From Exiguobacterium artemiae 255-15 (lineage in GTDB: Bacteria > Bacillota > Bacilli > Exiguobacteriales > Exiguobacteriaceae): 64,000 bases of DNA. A program made the position numbers and the translations under genes. Location of the stretch: NCBI RefSeq assembly GCF_000019905.1, contig NC_010556.1, forward strand, positions 398,001 through 462,000. The letters run 5' to 3'. The notes beneath the pieces are model-generated. The model was not told where the DNA came from. It saw only the letters and a program-made list of their open reading frames with translations, and ran no database searches. This document shows, in pieces, positions 51,306 through 59,553 of this stretch (position 1 is its first letter; every line of letters starts with the position of its first letter).

Positions 51306-52475
51306 ATGGGATATCAAGCATTTACAGTACAGGACGCGATTGAACGGGTCCGGACACTCGGATTGATCGGCAATGAACCGGTGACGGCAGAGGAAATCGG
51401 AGATGGAAATTTAAATCTCGTTTTCCGGATTCAGGCAGGGGAAAAACGGCTGATTTTAAAGCAGGCGTTACCTTATGCAAAAGTCGTCGGGGAAAGCTGG
51501 CCGCTGTCGCTCGAACGGGCCTGGATTGAACAATCGGCCTTAAAAGAATTCGCGAAAGTCGCCGTTCCGTTTGTCCCGCATGTCTACCATGCGAGTAAAG
51601 AAGAAGCGTTCACGGTGATGGAAGACTTGTCACATCTGACAATCGTCCGGGGTGGACTGCTTGAAGGGGAAAAGTATCCGTTGCTCGCGGAACACATCGG
51701 TTCGTATTTGGCGCGGACACTGTTTTATACGTCGGATTTTGCCGTCGGACCGGTCGCGAAAAAACAGATTGCCCGTCAGTACTACAATCCGGATCTGTGC
51801 GATATCACGGAAAAACTAATCTTCACGGATCCGTTTTATGATGCAGAAACGAATGCGATTGAAGCAGGTCTCGAAGCGGAAGTTGACCGGATTTGGAACG
51901 ACGCGGAACTGAAACGGGAAGTCGCGAAGCTTGAAGCCTTGTTCATCACGAAGGGCGACGCATTGTTGCACGGCGACTTACATACAGGCAGTATTTTTGC
52001 CTCGGCGGAAGAAACGAAAGTCATCGATCCCGAATTTGCGTTTTATGGACCGTTCGGATTTGATGTCGGTCAATTTATCGCACATCTGTTTTTTGCCGCG
52101 TATCCGGACTATGACCGGTTGCGGGATGAGCGGATCAAGGATATCGATACATTCTGGCTGACGTTTGCTTCGACGTTCAAAGCGTTATGGGAACGGGAAG
52201 CGGTCGAGCCGTTCCGGAAGGCAGACGGACTGGTCGATGATGTTCTTAGCACGATTTTACAGGACGCACTCGGATTTGCCGGTTGTGAACTGATTCGCCG
52301 GACGATTGGATTGGCATTAGTTGCAGACTTGGAGCAAATTTCGGATTCGACCGTTCGCCTTGAACGAAAACGCCATGCATTGCGGCTTGGTGCTGCTTTG
52401 ATTAAACGCCGGACGGAATGCAAGACGTTTACCGATCTGCGGAATTTTGACGTGACGGAGGAACTCAGCCGATGA
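51306..52475 (+). CDS. mtnK: 5-methylthioribose kinase
   Basis: Phosphorylates 5-methylthioribose with ATP to methylthioribose-1-phosphate. The 389-residue protein has the kinase-like fold of the APH group: IGDGNLNLVFRI (nucleotide loop), AVPFVPHVYHASKEEAFTVMEDLSH, the catalytic GDLHTGSIF and VIDPEFAFYGP. The ATG at 51306 is used since AAGGAGG lies upstream; the frame opens earlier at 51282. Together with MtnA it converts methylthioribose to methylthioribulose-1-phosphate for the divergent mtn genes. It overlaps mtnA by four bases. Confidence 0.95.
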   Translation: MGYQAFTVQDAIERVRTLGLIGNEPVTAEEIGDGNLNLVFRIQAGEKRLILKQALPYAKVVGESWPLSLERAWIEQSALKEFAKVAVPFVPHVYHASKEEAFTVMEDLSHLTIVRGGLLEGEKYPLLAEHIGSYLARTLFYTSDFAVGPVAKKQIARQYYNPDLCDITEKLIFTDPFYDAETNAIEAGLEAEVDRIWNDAELKREVAKLEALFITKGDALLHGDLHTGSIFASAEETKVIDPEFAFYGPFGFDVGQFIAHLFFAAYPDYDRLRDERIKDIDTFWLTFASTFKALWEREAVEPFRKADGLVDDVLSTILQDALGFAGCELIRRTIGLALVADLEQISDSTVRLERKRHALRLGAALIKRRTECKTFTDLRNFDVTEELSR

Positions 52476-53518
52476 GCCAATTCGTTCAGAGCATCATCTA
52501 TGAAAACCGGACGGTGACAATTTTGGATCAGACCCGTCTTCCGGAAGAAGAACATTATGAAATCATCCATGACTTGGCGCAGGCGATTGACGCCATCAAA
52601 CAATTGCGAGTCCGTGGTGCACCGGCCATCAGTCTGTTCGGCGGATTCGTCCTCGTTCAGGAAGCGTTTCGGACGACAGGGACGCTGGCTGAAGCAAAAC
52701 AGGAGTTGTTGGAGGTGTCGGCACAATTACTCGCGACCCGTCCGACGGCCGTCAATCTGCGAAATGTCCTCGATGAGCTGAATCAGCTGATTGTTTCCGC
52801 TACGACGCTGAAAGAACTGCCGGTACGTCTCGAACAAAAGGCATTGGAACTTTATCAGACGGATGCCAAAACATCCCGTCAAATCGGGGTTCATGCACTG
52901 GAATTGTTCGAGTCCGGTGACCGGGTACTAACGATTTGTAATGCCGGATCAATTGCGACGGCAGCTTACGGAACGGCGCTCGCTCCGTTTTATCTCGCCA
53001 AGGAGCAAGGCATCCCGTTATCCGTCTATGCGTCGGAAACACGGCCTTTGTTGCAGGGTGCACGTTTGACGACATGGGAGTTGCAACGGGCAGGGATTGA
53101 CGTCACCTTGATCACGGACAATATGGTCGCGCATACGATCAAGGAAAAGCAGATCACCGCCATCATCGTCGGAGCGGACCGGATTACCCGGAACGGGGAT
53201 ACGGCCAATAAAATCGGGACGTTTCAGCTGGCATTACTCGCACGTGCCTTCGGAATTCCGTTTTACGTCGCCGCACCGCTGTCGACGTTTGACTTTACAA
53301 GTCTGTCAGGAGATGAAATCGAGATTGAAGAACGCGACGCCCGTGAAGTGACACAGCTTGCCGGAAAAGCGACGGCACCGGCCGGCGTACCGGTCTTTAA
53401 TCCGGCGTTTGACGTGACGCCGCACGACCTTATCACCGCCATCATTACGGAGCTCGGAGTCATTGAACACCCGGATGTGGAGACAATCAAACGGACAATC
53501 GGACAACATACACACTAA
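52472..53518 (+). CDS. mtnA: S-methyl-5-thioribose-1-phosphate isomerase
   Basis: Isomerises methylthioribose-1-phosphate to methylthioribulose-1-phosphate. The 348-residue eIF2B-alpha-like protein contains RVRGAPAISLFGGFVL, the catalytic Cys in LTICNAGSIATAAYGT, Asp in VGADRITRNGDTANKIGT and the ending HDLITAIITELGVI. Length is the family norm. Its start overlaps mtnK; an ABC transporter set follows after 19 bases in the same direction with no terminator seen between. Confidence 0.96.
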   Translation: MSQFVQSIIYENRTVTILDQTRLPEEEHYEIIHDLAQAIDAIKQLRVRGAPAISLFGGFVLVQEAFRTTGTLAEAKQELLEVSAQLLATRPTAVNLRNVLDELNQLIVSATTLKELPVRLEQKALELYQTDAKTSRQIGVHALELFESGDRVLTICNAGSIATAAYGTALAPFYLAKEQGIPLSVYASETRPLLQGARLTTWELQRAGIDVTLITDNMVAHTIKEKQITAIIVGADRITRNGDTANKIGTFQLALLARAFGIPFYVAAPLSTFDFTSLSGDEIEIEERDAREVTQLAGKATAPAGVPVFNPAFDVTPHDLITAIITELGVIEHPDVETIKRTIGQHTH

Positions 53519-53537
53519 ACAGACAGGAGAGATTGAG

Positions 53538-54620
53538 ATGAAGAAATTAGCATTGGCTGTACTGGCACCAGCGGTCTTACTGGCTGCTTGCGCGAACAGT
53601 GAAGCAACACCGGTGAAAAAAATCAGCGGTGTACCGGAAGGGGTTCAGGGTGATGTCAAGATTGCCGTTATCCGTAACCTTGCTTCCGACGACCATACAA
53701 AACAGTTTTTGGACGGCGCCCGCTCGGAAGGGGAAGCACTTGGTTTTCAAGTCAACACGTTTATCTCGGAAGGGAATGACGTCAAGTTCAAGGAGTTGGT
53801 CGCCCAAGCCGTTCAGCAGGATTATGACGGATTGATCATCTCGCACGGCAAAGAGGATTATGCCTATGACATGATCAAACCGGCCATCGACAAAGGCATC
53901 AAAGTCGTGACATTTGATACGGTGACGAAGAAAAAAGACCAGACATTAAAAGGTATCACAGAGACATTCCAGGATGACCATAAACTGGCCCAGCTGTCGC
54001 TCGATGAAGTGACGAAAGTGAAGGACGACAAGCCGGTCCGTGTCATCAAACTATGGTTTGGTCCGGGATTTGCCCCGCTTGACCGCCGTCAGGAAATCTA
54101 CAAAACGTATGAAGCGGACGGAAAAATCAAGACGCTTGAAACCGTCGGACCCACGAACTTCCAGGATGTCCAAGGGGATATTGCGACGAAGATGAACGCG
54201 ATTCTCGCCAAGTACCCGAAGGGCAGCATCGATGCCGTCTGGGGCGCCTGGGATGAAGTCGCTAAAGGAGCTTATAAGTCTTTAAAAGACAACAAGCGTC
54301 AGGAAATTCCGCTGATTTCGATCGATGTCTCGAATCAGGACATCAATCTGATGCGTGAAAAGGGCAGTAACTGGGTCTCAACGAGTGCCGTTGATCCGCA
54401 TTTGATCGGGCAGACAGATATGCGCCTGCTTGCGAAAAAGCTGGCCGGCGAAAAAACACCGGATAGTTTTGATCTCGATGCCAAACTGGTCGAACAAAAA
54501 GCACTCAAGGCGGATACGACGATGTACAATCTCGATACCATCATCAAAGGCTGGAGTACATCCGAAAAATTCAATGAGCCGTGGATGGATCAGTTGCGGA
54601 AAGCGAATGACGGGAAATGA
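53538..54620 (+). CDS. Sugar-type ABC transporter substrate-binding lipoprotein, candidate methylthioribose binder
   Basis: A 360-residue periplasmic-binding-protein-fold lipoprotein. The signal MKKLALAVLAPAVLLAAC gives a lipobox LAAC with Cys18. The mature part is a type I (ribose/xylose) binding fold: VKIAVIRNLASDDHTKQFLDGARSEG, YDGLIISHG, VVTFDTVT, AVWGAWDEVAKG and IPLISIDVSNQD. Because it shares the SAM-riboswitch transcript with mtnK-mtnA, which act on methylthioribose, that sugar is the likely ligand. GACAGGAGAG precedes the ATG at 53538. Ligand is inference. Confidence 0.85.
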   Translation: MKKLALAVLAPAVLLAACANSEATPVKKISGVPEGVQGDVKIAVIRNLASDDHTKQFLDGARSEGEALGFQVNTFISEGNDVKFKELVAQAVQQDYDGLIISHGKEDYAYDMIKPAIDKGIKVVTFDTVTKKKDQTLKGITETFQDDHKLAQLSLDEVTKVKDDKPVRVIKLWFGPGFAPLDRRQEIYKTYEADGKIKTLETVGPTNFQDVQGDIATKMNAILAKYPKGSIDAVWGAWDEVAKGAYKSLKDNKRQEIPLISIDVSNQDINLMREKGSNWVSTSAVDPHLIGQTDMRLLAKKLAGEKTPDSFDLDAKLVEQKALKADTTMYNLDTIIKGWSTSEKFNEPWMDQLRKANDGK

Positions 54621-56140
54621 CGCCTCCGGTGAACGAACAACGACTGGAAATGCGGGGGATTTCAATGGAATTCCCCGGTGTCAAGGCGCTGGATGACGTT
54701 CACTTTTCCGTGAAACGCGGGGAAATCCACGCGCTTGTCGGAGCGAACGGAGCCGGTAAATCAACGCTGATGAAAGTCTTGGCCGGCGCCTATGCGTCAT
54801 ACGAAGGAACGATTTTGTTCGACGGTGTACCGCTTGCGATTGATTCACCAAATGCCGCGAAACGGGCCGGGATTGAAATCGTCTATCAGGAAGTCGATAC
54901 GGCACTGGTCGATTATTTGACCGTCGCCGAAAACATCTGTCTCGATATGCTGGCGAGCGGACAGTTGAAAGGAGTCATCCGACGCCGGCGGTATGAAGAA
55001 ATAGCCGAGCGTGCTTTACAAAAATTGAAAGCATCGATTGATGTCCGCCAACGGGTCAGTGAGTTACGGTTGGCCGAGAAACAACTCGTCCTGATTGCCC
55101 GTGCACTCGTGCAGGAAAGCCGGTTTTTGATTTTGGATGAACCAACCGCTCCACTCAGCGGCCGGGAAACGGAACAACTGTTTCGGATCATTCGCGAGTT
55201 GGCGGAGAAGGAACATCTGGGTGTCATCTTCATTTCTCACCGTCTGCAGGAGTTGTTTGAGATTTGTGAATCGATTTCCGTCATGCGCGACGGCAAGATG
55301 GTATCGCGGCAACTTCTTGCCGGACAAACGAAAGAAACGGTCGTCGAACAGATGCTGGGCCGGCGTTTGCAAAAAAGCAGCCGCGAGGCGCGTCCGGCTG
55401 GTGCCCCCTCACTTGAGCTTGACCGTATCACGGTCGCGGGACAACTGGACGAGATCTCGTTAACGGTCCGTGCTGGAGAAGTAATCGGGATTGCCGGATT
55501 GGTCGGTGCCGGAAAAACAGAACTGTGTAAAACGATTTTCGGATCGATTCCGGTCACTTCGGGATTGATGCGTCTTGCGGGAGAAACACGGCGTATCCGT
55601 TCGGCGTATGATGCGGTCCGGCTGGGCATCGGACTCGTGCCGGAAGAACGACGGAAAGAAGGAATTTTGGTCGCGGATCCAATTGAACAAAATATGACGG
55701 CGGCCAGCCTCAAACAATTCGTCAACCGATTCGGGTTTGTAGAGAAGAAAAAAGAACGGGCAGCGGCAAACCGGATCGTACAGCAACTGTCGATTAAAGT
55801 CAGTGATACCCGACAACGTGCCGCTGAGTTGTCCGGTGGTAACCAGCAAAAAGTTGCCATCGGGAAATGGTTGCTGGCCGACGCTTCCGTCCTCGTATTG
55901 GATGAACCGACAAAAGGGGTCGATGTCGGGGCGAAAGCGGAAATTTTCCAAGTGATTGATCAACTGGCAGCAGAACAAAAAGCCGTCATTTATGCGTCGA
56001 GTGAACTGGATGAACTGCTGGCTGTAACCGACCGGATTTATGTCATGTATGACGGACAGATCGTATTCGAGGCGACCACTTCGGAAACAACCGAAGAACA
56101 ATTATTGTGGTATGCAACAGGAGGACAACAACATGAATGA
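54617..56140 (+). CDS. Sugar-type ABC transporter ATP-binding protein (RbsA-like, two ABC domains)
   Basis: A 507-residue double ABC ATPase of the carbohydrate uptake type 2 class. The first domain has Walker A GANGAGKST (about 43-51), a degenerate signature region and Walker B FLILDEPTAPL. The second has GLVGAGKTE, the intact signature LSGGNQQKV and VLVLDEPTKGVD. Such RbsA-like subunits energise ribose-, xylose- or autoinducer-2-type importers. It overlaps the binding protein gene by four bases and the permease by eight. Specificity for methylthioribose follows from the operon, not from the protein. Confidence 0.93.
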   Translation: MTPPVNEQRLEMRGISMEFPGVKALDDVHFSVKRGEIHALVGANGAGKSTLMKVLAGAYASYEGTILFDGVPLAIDSPNAAKRAGIEIVYQEVDTALVDYLTVAENICLDMLASGQLKGVIRRRRYEEIAERALQKLKASIDVRQRVSELRLAEKQLVLIARALVQESRFLILDEPTAPLSGRETEQLFRIIRELAEKEHLGVIFISHRLQELFEICESISVMRDGKMVSRQLLAGQTKETVVEQMLGRRLQKSSREARPAGAPSLELDRITVAGQLDEISLTVRAGEVIGIAGLVGAGKTELCKTIFGSIPVTSGLMRLAGETRRIRSAYDAVRLGIGLVPEERRKEGILVADPIEQNMTAASLKQFVNRFGFVEKKKERAAANRIVQQLSIKVSDTRQRAAELSGGNQQKVAIGKWLLADASVLVLDEPTKGVDVGAKAEIFQVIDQLAAEQKAVIYASSELDELLAVTDRIYVMYDGQIVFEATTSETTEEQLLWYATGGQQHE

Positions 56141-57152
56141 TGTATTGCACGAACCGGCTGCACAGCCGGAAGCGCCGCGAACAGCAGCGGGAAAACCGGT
56201 GCTGCGCTTCTTGAATGACTGGGGCATCGTCCTCGCGATTCTTGCACTTATTCTGTTCTTTGCCATGACGGCACCGAACTTTTTACAGGGGACGAATCTA
56301 GTCAATATTTTACGAAGCATTTCAATTGTGACGATCATCGCCATCGGCTTGACGGTTTCGTTGACAGTCAACGGGTTTGACTTATCCGTCGGTTCGACCG
56401 CGACGTTTGCCAGTTCACTAGTCGTCTCGTTTTTTGTCTGGTACAGTCTGCCGCTCGGCGTATCGATTGGTCTGGCTCTCGTGATTGCCTTGGCGGTCGC
56501 ACTCGTCAACATTCTGTTAATCGTGAAGTTCAAGATTCCGGATTTGTTCGCAACGCTTGCGACGATGTTCATTTTTGAAGGTGTCGCGATGACGTATACC
56601 GGCGGCGGCTCGATCAGTGCCGGGATGCCACGTCTTGACGGGACACCAACGGTCGGACTGATCCCGGAATCGTTCTTAAAAATCAGTCAGGCGCCTTGGA
56701 TCATCCTCATAATGCTTGTCGTCGTAGCGGTGACACATGTCTTTTTGAACCACACACGGCACGGACGTTTTTTGTATATCATCGGTGGAAATCCGGAAGC
56801 AGCGCATCTGACGGGAATCCGGGTGAACCGGTATCGCGCAGTCGCGTATCTGATTGCCGGATTACTGGCGGCCGTTGGCGGTATTTTACTGGCGTCACAA
56901 GTCGGTTCTTCCCAAATTAACGCCGGATCGGGTTATTTGATGCCGGCTGTCGCAGCAGCCTTCATCGGTTCCTCATTTGCCGGCCAAGGGAAACCGAATG
57001 CGCTCGGCACACTCGTCGGTGCCTGTCTCGTCGGAATTCTCGAGAATGGACTCGTCATGTTATCGGTACCATATTATTCCCTAAACATCATCAAAGGCGC
57101 CGTCCTGGCGATTGCTTTAGCGTCGACCTATTACCGTTTCAAAAAAAATTAA
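56133..57152 (+). CDS. Sugar-type ABC transporter permease (RbsC-like)
   Basis: A 339-residue membrane permease with about nine to ten helices in the RbsC family: NFLQGTNLVNILRSISIVTIIAIGLT, NGFDLSVGSTATFASSLVV, YIIGGNPEAAHLTGIRVNRYR (the ATPase-coupling loop) and SGYLMPAVAAAFIGSSFAGQGKPNALGTLVGA. One permease gene implies a homodimer. The ATG at 56133 overlaps the end of the ATPase gene, with AGGAGGAC upstream. No terminator is apparent before the structured RNA region that follows. Confidence 0.93.
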   Translation: MNDVLHEPAAQPEAPRTAAGKPVLRFLNDWGIVLAILALILFFAMTAPNFLQGTNLVNILRSISIVTIIAIGLTVSLTVNGFDLSVGSTATFASSLVVSFFVWYSLPLGVSIGLALVIALAVALVNILLIVKFKIPDLFATLATMFIFEGVAMTYTGGGSISAGMPRLDGTPTVGLIPESFLKISQAPWIILIMLVVVAVTHVFLNHTRHGRFLYIIGGNPEAAHLTGIRVNRYRAVAYLIAGLLAAVGGILLASQVGSSQINAGSGYLMPAVAAAFIGSSFAGQGKPNALGTLVGACLVGILENGLVMLSVPYYSLNIIKGAVLAIALASTYYRFKKN

Positions 57153-57209
57153 AAAAAGTGGTTTAAGTTCTAATAGAATCGGTAATATTCAGTATATGAA
57201 AGGATGGTG

Positions 57210-57284
57210 ATGCACATGAATGATTATCAATGTATAGGGAACGATCGCATGTCGCTTCGAGAAGAAGAGGATCACCGGACTTGA
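57210..57284 (+). CDS. Possible 24-residue leader peptide
   Basis: An ORF starting at ATG 57210 (or 57216) reads MHMNDYQCIGNDRMSLREEE and stops at TGA 57282-57284. AAAGGATGG precedes it at a workable distance. Its coding sequence forms the 5' half of the 17-bp closing stem and of an inner helix in the RNA described at 57238-57417, so ribosomes reaching the stop codon would break both helices. The residue content has no obvious run of a single regulated amino acid. Expression is unproven. Confidence 0.3.
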   Translation: MHMNDYQCIGNDRMSLREEEDHRT

Positions 57285-57417
57285 CGGACGCAACATGACA
57301 ATAGACACGAAGTGATTCGTGTTTTACGTGCAGATTGCACGGCTCAAGAACGGTTTACGATATGTGATCGTTCCTGAAAGCAGGAAGGGGGAGTCGCGAA
57401 CAGCGGCGCCCCCTTTT
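57238..57417 (+). ncRNA. Unrecognised multi-helix structured RNA with terminator
   Basis: GGAACGATCGCATGTCG (57238-57254) pairs along all 17 positions, with two G-U pairs, with CGATATGTGATCGTTCC (57358-57374). Inside are CCG..CTTGA / TCAAG..CGG (57275-57353) enclosing two hairpins, ACACGAA-GTGA-TTCGTGT (57305-57322) and CGTGCA-GAT-TGCACG (57327-57341). After the closing stem, TTCCTG-AAAG-CAGGAA (57371-57386) competes for its last bases, and GGGGGAGTCGC / GCGGCGCCCCC with TTTT (57387-57416) is an intrinsic terminator. It matches no riboswitch class known to me. Either a leader for the MoxR operon or a free small RNA. Confidence 0.6.
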
Positions 57418-57517
57418 GTGCGTATTCAGCTACCCCCATGCCTTTAAAAGCATTGAAAAATATGAGATGATATAAAAAGTCAGAAAATTCAACTACTAAA
57501 CAGCAAGGGGCCAGACA

Positions 57518-58474
57518 ATGCGAACATATACGAAGGAGATTCAAGCGATCATCGACAACGTAGAAAAAGTCATTATCGGAAAAGAGAATGTCATTACACA
57601 ATCTTTAGCCGCGTTACTTGCCGGAGGTCACGTCTTACTGGAAGACGTACCGGGTGTCGGGAAAACGATGCTCGTTCGTGCATTCAGCCGTTCGATCGGT
57701 TTGACATTTAAGCGTGTCCAATTCACACCTGATCTGTTGCCGTCCGATTTGACGGGGGTTTCGATGTACAACCAGAAGACGAGTCAATTTGAGTATCGCC
57801 CGGGTCCTTTGATGGGAAACATTGTCCTGGCAGATGAAATCAACCGGACCTCACCGAAAACACAATCAGCCTTACTCGAAGGGATGGCGGAAGCGAACGT
57901 AACGGTGGATGGAGAAATTCACACGCTTCCTAATCCCTTTTTTGTCATGGCGACCCAAAATCCGATTGAACACGAGGGGACCTATCCGCTTCCGGAAGCC
58001 CAACTCGACCGGTTTTTAATTAAGGTCAAGATGGGGTATCCCGATTTTCAACAGGAGATGAAGCTACTGACACGGTTCGAGCGGGATGAACCGATCGAGA
58101 CGCTGGAGTCCGTCATCACACGCGACGAATTGTTACGGATGAAAGAAGACGTCAAGGCTGTGCATGTCTCGCAACCGGTCAAAAAATATATCGTTCATTT
58201 GGTTCAGGCGACCCGGACCCATGCCTCGCTTTATCTCGGAGCCAGTCCACGATCTTCGATTGCCCTGATGAAAGTGGCACAAGCGTGGGCGTATATGGAA
58301 GGACGGTCCTTCGTCTTACCGGATGACGTCAAGGAACTGCTGACTCCCGTACTCTCGCACCGTTTGATCTTAACGGCGGATGCCCGCTATCATGGGCAGA
58401 CGGCAGAACGAATTCTGGAACAAGTGAAAAAAGAAGTCGCCGTGCCGATCCAGCAAGACGTGGAGTCCTTATGA
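57518..58474 (+). CDS. MoxR-family AAA+ ATPase
   Basis: A 318-residue MoxR AAA+ ATPase, a chaperone-like enzyme thought to mature partner proteins. Walker A is GVPGVGKTM near residue 47, Walker B is VLADEINRT, sensor 1 is VMATQNPIEHEGTYPLPEAQLDRF, and the C-terminal lid has GASPRSSIALMKVAQAWA. It starts an operon MoxR-DUF58-transglutaminase, the common arrangement in Bacillales. CAAGGGG precedes the ATG. The stop overlaps the DUF58 gene. Targets are unknown. Confidence 0.92.
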   Translation: MRTYTKEIQAIIDNVEKVIIGKENVITQSLAALLAGGHVLLEDVPGVGKTMLVRAFSRSIGLTFKRVQFTPDLLPSDLTGVSMYNQKTSQFEYRPGPLMGNIVLADEINRTSPKTQSALLEGMAEANVTVDGEIHTLPNPFFVMATQNPIEHEGTYPLPEAQLDRFLIKVKMGYPDFQQEMKLLTRFERDEPIETLESVITRDELLRMKEDVKAVHVSQPVKKYIVHLVQATRTHASLYLGASPRSSIALMKVAQAWAYMEGRSFVLPDDVKELLTPVLSHRLILTADARYHGQTAERILEQVKKEVAVPIQQDVESL

Positions 58475-59553
58475 CAAAATGGCAAATCGGTTGGCGTTAC
58501 GCCGTCTTGCTGATTACAGTCACAGCTCTGTGGATCTATGCCCGGATTGACGGCGGAAACGTCGCTTCACTGTTGGTTTATATCATGGCAGGGTTAACCG
58601 TCTACTGGACGCTGTTTTTGATCTGGCCGGTCACACAAGCAATCGCGACGCGGGAAGTTTCAAATAAGATGTTGATTGCCGGAACCGATCTTCCGGTTTC
58701 ACTTCGAGTCCGGCGGAAATATCCGTTTCTCATCGGTGCCGTCGATGTCACGGAAGCCGTTCCGGACACACTCAGTGAAGAACCGCTCGATATCCGGCAT
58801 CCGCTCCGGGCACATTACCGGAAAGTCGAGCACATCGATTATCTGATTCCTTCCATCCGCCGGGGACTGTATCAAATTCCCGGCTGTGTGCTCGAAATCC
58901 GTGATCCGTTCGGCTTGTTCATGCGGAAAAAACTCTATCCGGTCGAAACGTATCTGGCCGTCGAACCGGCCCGGTTAGCGGTCCAACTGCCGCATGAAGA
59001 CGATCGCGGCGACGGCGGGATTTCTCCCGTTTCACTGGATCTCCGGCAATCCTCCTTTACGGTCGTCGGTGTCCGTGAGTACGTCAGCGGAGACCGGATG
59101 AATCAGATTGACTGGAAATCAACCGCGAAACGCCAAGGATTGATGACGAAAACGTTTGAGCGGGAACAGGAACGCGAGACGACAATCGTCTTTAACGAAG
59201 GAACCGTCAGCGATGAGAACTTCGAAAAAAGTATTTCCATGCTGGCTGCCGCAACGGATCAATTGAATAAACGTCATCTGAATTACCGGATTCATCTTGT
59301 CGGACATGGCGTCCAGTCGTTATCGTTGCCGCTTGAAGGCGCAAAACTGACGCATTACCTGATGACGGCGCAACCGAGCCGGACCCGGTCGTTCATTGAA
59401 TCCTGGGAATATTCTTCAAAAGCGTTACGACTGAGCGGAAATGTCCTGTTCATCACACCGGACCTTGAATCCAACAATGAAATGTGGATTTCGAAAATCC
59501 GGCAGGAAGCAAGCGTTCATGTCTATACACCAGAGAGGAGGACGACCGGATGA
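58471..59553 (+). CDS. DUF58 domain membrane protein
   Basis: A 360-residue protein with two N-terminal membrane helices (about 8-60) and a C-terminal von Willebrand A-like DUF58 region. The DUF58 signature is VGVREYVSGDRMNQIDWKSTAKR near residue 195, followed by METI-like VFNEGTVSD. DUF58 proteins work with MoxR ATPases and may handle envelope functions. It overlaps both neighbours by four bases (ATGA). No enzymatic motif is visible. Confidence 0.88.
   Translation: MTKWQIGWRYAVLLITVTALWIYARIDGGNVASLLVYIMAGLTVYWTLFLIWPVTQAIATREVSNKMLIAGTDLPVSLRVRRKYPFLIGAVDVTEAVPDTLSEEPLDIRHPLRAHYRKVEHIDYLIPSIRRGLYQIPGCVLEIRDPFGLFMRKKLYPVETYLAVEPARLAVQLPHEDDRGDGGISPVSLDLRQSSFTVVGVREYVSGDRMNQIDWKSTAKRQGLMTKTFEREQERETTIVFNEGTVSDENFEKSISMLAAATDQLNKRHLNYRIHLVGHGVQSLSLPLEGAKLTHYLMTAQPSRTRSFIESWEYSSKALRLSGNVLFITPDLESNNEMWISKIRQEASVHVYTPERRTTG

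Larger units (their letters stand above)
57153..57517 (+). other. Gene-poor interval between the ABC permease and the MoxR gene
   Basis: Contains a possible promoter (GTTTAA, 13 bases, CGGTAA at about 57161-57185, weakly SigB-like), a 24-codon leader ORF, a multi-helix RNA and a terminator (listed separately), then about 100 bases with an A/T-rich stretch (GATGATATAAAAAG) that may hold the promoter of the MoxR operon. Confidence 0.5.
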
